Made by a program: the position numbers and the translations under genes. 64,000 bases of DNA, taken from assembly GCA_900542005.1 (NCBI GenBank), contig UQLW01000007.1, positions 1 to 64,000 of the forward strand, given 5' to 3'. Positions 59,119 through 64,000 of the stretch are shown in pieces (within the stretch, counting starts at the first letter, position 1; the number at the start of each line of letters is the position of its first letter). This stretch comes from an uncultured Eubacteriales bacterium (GTDB lineage Bacteria; Bacillota; Clostridia; Christensenellales; UMGS416). The notes beneath the pieces are model-generated. The model did no database searches and was not told the DNA's origin. It saw nothing but the letters and a program-made list of their open reading frames with translations.

Positions 59119-60480
59119 ATGATTTCGCTGTCGTTTATTCACATTCTCTATCTGGCCCTGATCGCTGTCATTATCGTGGTCATGGCCTGCAAAAAGAGCA
59201 TCGTTATCCCCTGCGCCGTCGGGATTCTCGCCATCGGCCTATGCTGGACCGGCTCGGTTACCGGCGCGCTCCAGGGGCTCTTTAACGCGCTGATCTGGGC
59301 GGGCACCGAATTTTGGAGTATCATCATCGTCATCTCCATCGTGGTGGCCATGTCCCGGGCCCTGACGGCCTTGGGCGCCGACGCCCTTCTGATCCGCCCC
59401 TTTTCCCGGTGGATGGTCAACCGCACCTGCACCTTTTTTGCGCTGGGCTTTGTGATGCTGGTCATCTCCTGGTTCATCTGGCCCTCGCCCGCCGTGGCCC
59501 TGGTAGGGGCCCTGATGCTGCCAGCGGCCATCAAGGCCGGCGTCCCCGCCCTGTGGGCGGCGGTCGCGCTCAATCTTTTTGGCCATGGCATGGCCCTTTC
59601 CAGCGATTTTTTCATTCAGGGCGCGCCCACCATCACCGCCAAGGCGGCCGGCAGCGACGTGGGCCTGCTGATCGCCCGGTCGGTTCCGCTGTGGCTGGTC
59701 ATGAGCCTGGTGACCGCCGCGGCCGCCTATATCCTGTTCCGCCGCGATATGCGCCGGCTGCCGCTGCCCTCCCCTGCGCCCCGGCAGGAGGCCAGCCATA
59801 AGCCCACCCGCCGGGCGGTGGTGATCGCGCTGATCACGGCCCTGGTCTTTCTGGGCGATATCGTGCTGATGCTGGCGCTGAAGCTGCAGGGAGGCGACGC
59901 CACGGCCCTGGTGGGCGGCTCGGCGCTGGTCGTGCTGATCATCGCCGCAGTAGCGGCCCACGGCCCCGTAGCCGCCCTGGAGGAGGCTGGGGAATACCTT
60001 AAAGAAGGGCTGAGCTTCGGTATCCGCATTTTCGCCCCGGTCATTGTCATCGGCGCCTTCTTCTTCCTGGGCAGCGAGCCTGCGGCCCAGGCGGTTTTCG
60101 GGCCCCATGCGACCGGCCTGCTCAGCGATATTGGGCAGTACCTGGCCCAAAACGTGCCCCTGTCCAAGGGCCCGGTCATCCTCTGCGAGGCAGCGGTGGC
60201 GGCGGTGACAGGGCTGGACGGCTCCGGCTTCTCCGGCCTGCCCCTGGTCGGCTCCACCGCCGCAACCTTTGCCAGCGCCTTGCCCATCCAGAAGGAATCC
60301 CTGGCCGCGCTGGGCCAGATCATCACCATTTGGGTGGGCGGGGGCACGCTCATCCCCTGGGCTGTCATTCCGGTCGCAGCCATCGCCGGGGTCAATCCCT
60401 CGGAGCTTGTGCGCAAGAATGCCCTGGCTGTGTTCGCCGGCTTAGCCGCCCTTCTCCTCGCCGCCTTTATCCTGCTGTAG
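59119..60480 (+). CDS. Multi-pass transporter, ion-transporter superfamily-like
   Basis: This 453-residue protein has about twelve hydrophobic helices arranged in two halves. Glycine- and Ser/Asp-rich re-entrant-like segments include LNLFGHGMALSSDFFIQGAPTI and GLDGSGFSGLPLVGSTAAT, and WVGGGTLIPWAVIPVAAIAGV lies near the end. This pattern resembles Na+/H+ antiporters and anion symporters of the IT superfamily (NhaC/GntP/CitM type). The substrate is unknown. The ATG at 59119 has GGAGG upstream. Confidence 0.7.
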   Translation: MISLSFIHILYLALIAVIIVVMACKKSIVIPCAVGILAIGLCWTGSVTGALQGLFNALIWAGTEFWSIIIVISIVVAMSRALTALGADALLIRPFSRWMVNRTCTFFALGFVMLVISWFIWPSPAVALVGALMLPAAIKAGVPALWAAVALNLFGHGMALSSDFFIQGAPTITAKAAGSDVGLLIARSVPLWLVMSLVTAAAAYILFRRDMRRLPLPSPAPRQEASHKPTRRAVVIALITALVFLGDIVLMLALKLQGGDATALVGGSALVVLIIAAVAAHGPVAALEEAGEYLKEGLSFGIRIFAPVIVIGAFFFLGSEPAAQAVFGPHATGLLSDIGQYLAQNVPLSKGPVILCEAAVAAVTGLDGSGFSGLPLVGSTAATFASALPIQKESLAALGQIITIWVGGGTLIPWAVIPVAAIAGVNPSELVRKNALAVFAGLAALLLAAFILL

Positions 60481-60500
60481 CCGCCTCTCCCCTCATACAA

Positions 60501-60537
60501 AAGGCGCGGCCCTTCCCCATGGGGAGGGCCGCGCCTT
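60501..60537. terminator. Bidirectional terminator
   Basis: The stem aaggcgcggcccttcccc/ggggagggccgcgcctt lies between the convergent permease and beta-helix genes. Confidence 0.88.
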
Positions 60538-60556
60538 CTTGATCCTTAGCCGCAGG

Positions 60557-61774
60557 TTATAGCTGCGCCTTCACCTCGCCGTCCGCCTGCAGGCAATCGA
60601 TACCGCCTTCATCCTTCAGCAGCCTGTCGCCCGTCACCGCCACGCAGGACAGATCCAGCCGCGCGATATGCCCCTGGTTCCGCAGCCAGGGGATCGCCTC
60701 GCCGGTTTCGTTTTCCTGGGTGGCATAGCGGACCGCCAGACGCCCAACCTCCACCTGGGGATCGATGCCCACGGTTTCCACCGCAGTGACCGATTCCCTC
60801 CGGTGCAGGTTTTCAATAAGCGCGTTTTTCACCACGGCGTCCTTCTCCATCCAGATCAGCGGATAGACAAAGCCGCCGTCCTTGCGGTACATGCTGTGGC
60901 GCACCGCCTTGGATACATACAAATCCCGCAGGGTAATCTGATCGAAAAGGCCCTTGCGCCCGCGCTCCGGATAATACACCGAAAAGGCCACGGCATACTG
61001 AAAAAAGGTGCCATAGACATTGGAGATGGTCACCCGGCGGATCCAGCTGCCCGCCGACAGCATCCGCACCGCACTGTGGCAGTCGTGGGTAAAGATCCCG
61101 TCGATCTCGATATCCTCAATGGGGCCATAATATCCATCGTCGGCGTTCAGGGCCACCATATCGTCATAGCAGGGGCCCTTCAGGTTACGGATGGAGACAA
61201 ACCGGCAGTCGCCATCCAGGTGTACGCCGTCCATGTTGCCGGGGAAAGGGTTCCCATGGTTGAAGTCAAAGATCAGGTTTTCCACCGTCACCTGCTCCAC
61301 CCGCGCCATTTGAACGGCAAAGGTGACGGGATCCTTCACCGTCAGATCCTGGATCATCAGGTTTTTCACATGGAAGAACCGGATGGCCACGCCGGTGTAA
61401 AAATCATAGCCCGGATAACCTTGCGCGGGCGTATAGCCCTCAGGCAGCTGGTGCAGCGGATAGTGGATGGGGTTTGGATGCTGGGCCATGTTGTTCATGT
61501 TCCATATCCCGCCGGTCACTGAAATATTCTCGTTGCCGGCCTCCATATCCGCGTTGCCCAGCATGACGCAGTTGCTTTGGGGCATGAGCATTACTTCAGT
61601 AAAGCGGTCCAGCTGCAGGCTTTGGCCTGAATGCATCAAAAGCGTACGGGAAATCAAATACTTCACCTCAGGCGGCGGCAGCTGCACCGTCGCCCGCCCG
61701 GTGTCCAGCAGCGCTTGGATCGCCGCCGTATCGTCATGCACGCCGTCTCCATAGAGCTTCATTTCTTCCTGCAT
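60557..61774 (-). CDS. Right-handed beta-helix protein, polygalacturonase (GH28)-like
   Basis: This 405-residue protein opens with LYGDGVHDDTAAIQALLD, the usual start of pectate-lyase-superfamily beta-helices, and has repeating coils (ISVTGGIWNMNN, LMIQDLTVKDP, VTVENLIFDFNHGN, VSIRNLKG). Acidic clusters MDGVHLDGDC and CYDDMVALNADDGYYG correspond to the place where GH28 keeps its catalytic Asp residues. No signal peptide is present, so it probably acts on imported pectic oligosaccharides. The ATG at 61774 has GGAGG nine bases upstream. It lies 4 bases from the esterase gene. Confidence 0.72.
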   Translation of the reverse strand: MQEEMKLYGDGVHDDTAAIQALLDTGRATVQLPPPEVKYLISRTLLMHSGQSLQLDRFTEVMLMPQSNCVMLGNADMEAGNENISVTGGIWNMNNMAQHPNPIHYPLHQLPEGYTPAQGYPGYDFYTGVAIRFFHVKNLMIQDLTVKDPVTFAVQMARVEQVTVENLIFDFNHGNPFPGNMDGVHLDGDCRFVSIRNLKGPCYDDMVALNADDGYYGPIEDIEIDGIFTHDCHSAVRMLSAGSWIRRVTISNVYGTFFQYAVAFSVYYPERGRKGLFDQITLRDLYVSKAVRHSMYRKDGGFVYPLIWMEKDAVVKNALIENLHRRESVTAVETVGIDPQVEVGRLAVRYATQENETGEAIPWLRNQGHIARLDLSCVAVTGDRLLKDEGGIDCLQADGEVKAQL

Positions 61775-61778
61775 CCTG

Positions 61779-62879
61779 CTAATCCTCCAGCACGGCCAAA
61801 AGGGTCTGTGCGTAAACCCTGGCTAAAAAGTCGTTGGGGTGGTTCACGTTGTTCCCGGTCATATCGCGGAAGGCCTTGCGGGCAAGCAGCGCATGGTGCA
61901 TGCCCGTCATATCCGCCAGGGCCGCGCCCGGTCCGCACAGCTGCCGGAGCGCCGGCAGCAGCCCGTCATGGGTACCGTAAAACCCGCGCTCCTCCAGCTC
62001 CGGCCCATCCCCGCCGGGGCAGCGGGGCCGGTCGTTGGTTAAAAGGGCTTCCCGATTGGGCACCGTGGTGGCCACCAGGACAAACTCCGCCTCCGGCTGC
62101 GCCCTGCGTACGGCGGCCATGATCCCTGCGATATTATCCCGGTAAGCCTCCGGGGTTACGCCCAGGGAGCCGTCGTTCATACCAAAGGCGATTACGGCAA
62201 GATCCGGACGGTGTTTAGCGGCCCTTTCCTCGGCCTCCGCCAGGCCCCAGGCCGACACCGTGCCGCCTACGGCGGTATTCACGCTGGAAAAGTCAGTCTT
62301 GGGCCAGCGGGCTTTAAGGCCTGCCATGACCATCTGGCACCAGTCCGGCTGATAGGGCTCAATCCCTGTGACCGCGCTGGAGTTGGCGCCGGTCGTGATG
62401 CTATCGCCATAAAAAAGCACTTTAACCGGCTGTCCCTGCCGGAGCTTTCCGGCAACGTGCGGCAGCCATGCCAGCTGCCCCTGGGGCACGGGCCCCTGCC
62501 AGCGCTCCGCATGCCGGTAGCTGACCACATATTGATAGCGGTGGAAAAAGGCCCCTTCGGAGAACCTGAGATACCCGCCGCCCCTTTTCCAAAAGCAGCC
62601 GCCTGGGATGAAATCCGGCGGAGCATATTCCTCCGGCGTCATGCCCGTAATGGGCGATTGCGCTGGAATCAGCAGCCTGCCCCCTTCGACCCGATAGTCG
62701 GCGCCCGGCTCATACCGGATCGTCATTTCCGCGTTCCATAGCTCCGTCACCTGCTCCGGTTGGTACAAAAGCGGCACCTGCAGCGCCTCACCCGGCGCGC
62801 GGACGGGCATAAAGCTCTCGTGGTATACCGTATCGCCCTGCCACAGCGGCTTCAGCAGCCGCTCCATATCCATCTTCAT
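61779..62879 (-). CDS. SGNH/GDSL hydrolase, carbohydrate esterase-like
   Basis: This 366-residue protein has an N-terminal beta-sandwich of about 145 residues and then an SGNH domain: Ser160 in FYGDSITTG, Gly206 in NTAVGG, Asn235 in GMND and His347 in VNHPND. The usual Asp of the triad, three residues before the His, is replaced by Asn344, as in some esterases that work as Ser-His dyads. It probably removes acetyl groups from plant oligosaccharides in the cytoplasm. It lies 15 bases after the GH51 gene. Confidence 0.83.
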   Translation of the reverse strand: MKMDMERLLKPLWQGDTVYHESFMPVRAPGEALQVPLLYQPEQVTELWNAEMTIRYEPGADYRVEGGRLLIPAQSPITGMTPEEYAPPDFIPGGCFWKRGGGYLRFSEGAFFHRYQYVVSYRHAERWQGPVPQGQLAWLPHVAGKLRQGQPVKVLFYGDSITTGANSSAVTGIEPYQPDWCQMVMAGLKARWPKTDFSSVNTAVGGTVSAWGLAEAEERAAKHRPDLAVIAFGMNDGSLGVTPEAYRDNIAGIMAAVRRAQPEAEFVLVATTVPNREALLTNDRPRCPGGDGPELEERGFYGTHDGLLPALRQLCGPGAALADMTGMHHALLARKAFRDMTGNNVNHPNDFLARVYAQTLLAVLED

Positions 62880-62894
62880 TCCCGTGCGTCCCCT

Positions 62895-64000
62895 TTATGC
62901 TTTGGCGTCGGCCAGCACGATCACGTTCCAGGAGGCAGGCGGAAGCTTGGCCTTGAGCTGGCCATCCCGAAGCTGGGCGGTATTGGCCGGCACAGGCGAT
63001 ACCCGGCAGGGCTGCTCCGCCGTGTTGACCGCCTTGAGGTCATCGTGGCGCATGACGCTTTGATGGTGAACCGTCATCTCCTCAAAGCCACGCAGCTGCA
63101 GGTTCAGCAGGGCCGACTTGTCCAGGGAGCGGTTGACTACGAACAGGGCCAGTCCGCCATCGGCGGGCTTGACCGCCGCCAGCTCCACCATGGGCACGTC
63201 GGTAAAGTCCTTGGTATCGTGGAGCGGCGCATCCAGCCTTGCCTGGTAGACCGTACCGCCCTGGGCCAGGGCGCTGGCCTGGGCGAAGGGATAGAAGATG
63301 CTTTGCCGCCAGGCGGGGCCGCCCCGTTGGGTCATAATCAGGCCAATCACATTGACCAGCTGCGCCTGGCAGGCGATCTTTACCCGGTCGGCATGGTTCA
63401 TCAGCGTGATCAGCATCTCGCCCACCAGCAGCGCGTCCTCCATGGTGTATACGTCCTCCAGCAGGGGCAGCTGGCTGCCCCAACGGGCGCTCTTCTCCAT
63501 CAGGCGGTTGGACTCCTCATTGGAGTGGAACCATACGTTCCACTCGTCGAAGGAGAGGTTGATGCGCTTATCGCTGCGCTTGATCGCTTTGACATAGTCG
63601 CAGGTCGCAACCACCTCCCGGATGAATCGATCCATATCCAGGCTGCGTGCCAGGAAATTATCGGTGTCGTGGTCGCTGTTGCCATAATAGGTATGCAGTG
63701 ATATGTAGTCCGCCACGTCATAGCTCTCTTCCAGCACCTGCGCCTCCCAGCGGCCGAAGGTGGGCATCGCCCGGTTGGAGGAACCGCAGACCACAAGCTC
63801 TGCCGATGGATCGATCCACTTCATGAGCTTGCCCGCCTCCCGGGCGACGCGGCCATATTCATAGGCTGTCTTGGCGCCCATCTGCCAGGGGCCGTCCATT
63901 TCGTTGCCCAGACACCAGAGCTTCACGCCGTAGGGGCGGCTGGCGCCATGGCTTTTGCGCAGATCCGACCAATAGGTCCCGCCTTCGTGGTTGCAGTACT
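62895..64000 (-). CDS. Alpha-L-arabinofuranosidase GH51, N-terminal part cut by window edge
   Basis: The visible 368 residues begin inside the barrel (YCNHEGGTYWSDLR). They carry the acid/base Glu in KLWCLGNEMDGPWQ and the nucleophile Glu in LSFDEWNVWF, then the C-terminal beta-sandwich (NRSLDKSALLNLQLRGFEE). GH51 enzymes release arabinose from arabinan and arabinoxylan oligosaccharides. It lies upstream of the SGNH esterase and beta-helix genes in one minus-strand unit. The frame is open to base 64000, so the start lies outside. Confidence 0.95.
   Translation of the reverse strand, partial: YCNHEGGTYWSDLRKSHGASRPYGVKLWCLGNEMDGPWQMGAKTAYEYGRVAREAGKLMKWIDPSAELVVCGSSNRAMPTFGRWEAQVLEESYDVADYISLHTYYGNSDHDTDNFLARSLDMDRFIREVVATCDYVKAIKRSDKRINLSFDEWNVWFHSNEESNRLMEKSARWGSQLPLLEDVYTMEDALLVGEMLITLMNHADRVKIACQAQLVNVIGLIMTQRGGPAWRQSIFYPFAQASALAQGGTVYQARLDAPLHDTKDFTDVPMVELAAVKPADGGLALFVVNRSLDKSALLNLQLRGFEEMTVHHQSVMRHDDLKAVNTAEQPCRVSPVPANTAQLRDGQLKAKLPPASWNVIVLADAKA

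Overview
This window reads as chromosomal DNA from a GC-rich, anaerobic, Gram-positive member of the Bacillota, class Clostridia, probably a gut commensal. The evidence is the strong GGAGG-type ribosome sites, T-box and ZTP riboswitch leaders, the CdaA/YbbR pair, a rpmE-DUF1385-prmC-prfA cluster, ferredoxin-dependent 2-oxoacid oxidoreductases, pyruvate formate-lyase and many plant-polysaccharide enzymes. An affiliation with Oscillospirales or Christensenellales is a guess from this profile. I see no rRNA, tRNA, CRISPR array, insertion sequence or phage gene.

Layout, left to right. 1-1013 is the start of a mannonate dehydratase gene (uxuA) that runs off the left edge. 1.2-2.5 kb holds a small alarmone synthetase and a PNPOx-like flavoprotein, and 2.5-3.0 kb a universal-stress-like protein. 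3.3-6.5 kb is the rpmE-DUF1385-prmC-prfA translation cluster. 6.6-7.9 kb is a serpin lipoprotein. 8.0-10.6 kb is a four-subunit VOR/KOR-type 2-oxoacid:ferredoxin oxidoreductase operon. 10.7-17.0 kb is a seven-gene operon built around cdaA and a YbbR/CdaR-like gene, divergent from purB (17.4-18.7 kb). 18.9-23.4 kb carries a lipoprotein, nagA-deoC, an iron-sulfur aldo/keto reductase and a DUF4854-like lipoprotein.

23.5-27.5 kb is iorA-iorB-paaK behind a T-box leader whose specifier I read as UGG (tryptophan). 27.8-32.4 kb is one 1518-residue modular cell-surface glycosidase-like protein. 32.5-36.2 kb is a ZTP (pfl-motif) riboswitch controlling a Nudix hydrolase, pflB and pflA. 36.3-40.2 kb has a methyltransferase with a possible translational attenuator, and an uncharacterised secreted/membrane protein pair. 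40.4-43.3 kb is a MazG-like, GH39-like and beta-propeller glycosidase set. 43.4-45.7 kb has a MerR/TipAS regulator, a P-loop kinase and two small related coiled-coil proteins.

45.9-57.8 kb is an eleven-gene minus-strand operon for import and cytosolic degradation of murein peptides: amidohydrolase, NlpC/P60 endopeptidase, LD-carboxypeptidase, Opp ABC transporter, L-Ala-D/L-Glu epimerase, and two class A beta-lactamase-fold proteins without signal peptides. 57.9-60.5 kb has a P-loop ATPase and a divergent ion-transporter-like permease. 60.6-64.0 kb is a polygalacturonase-like beta-helix protein, an SGNH esterase and a GH51 arabinofuranosidase cut by the right edge.

Regulation is unusually legible. 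Three RNA-level systems (T-box, ZTP switch, a putative uORF/hairpin attenuator) can be drawn from the sequence, and a MerR-type promoter with a 19-bp spacer precedes the TipAS gene. The most informative systems are the ZTP-Nudix-pfl operon, the Trp T-box-iorAB-paaK operon (which suggests synthesis rather than breakdown of aromatic amino acids), and the murein-peptide operon with its paired cytosolic beta-lactamase-like hydrolases.
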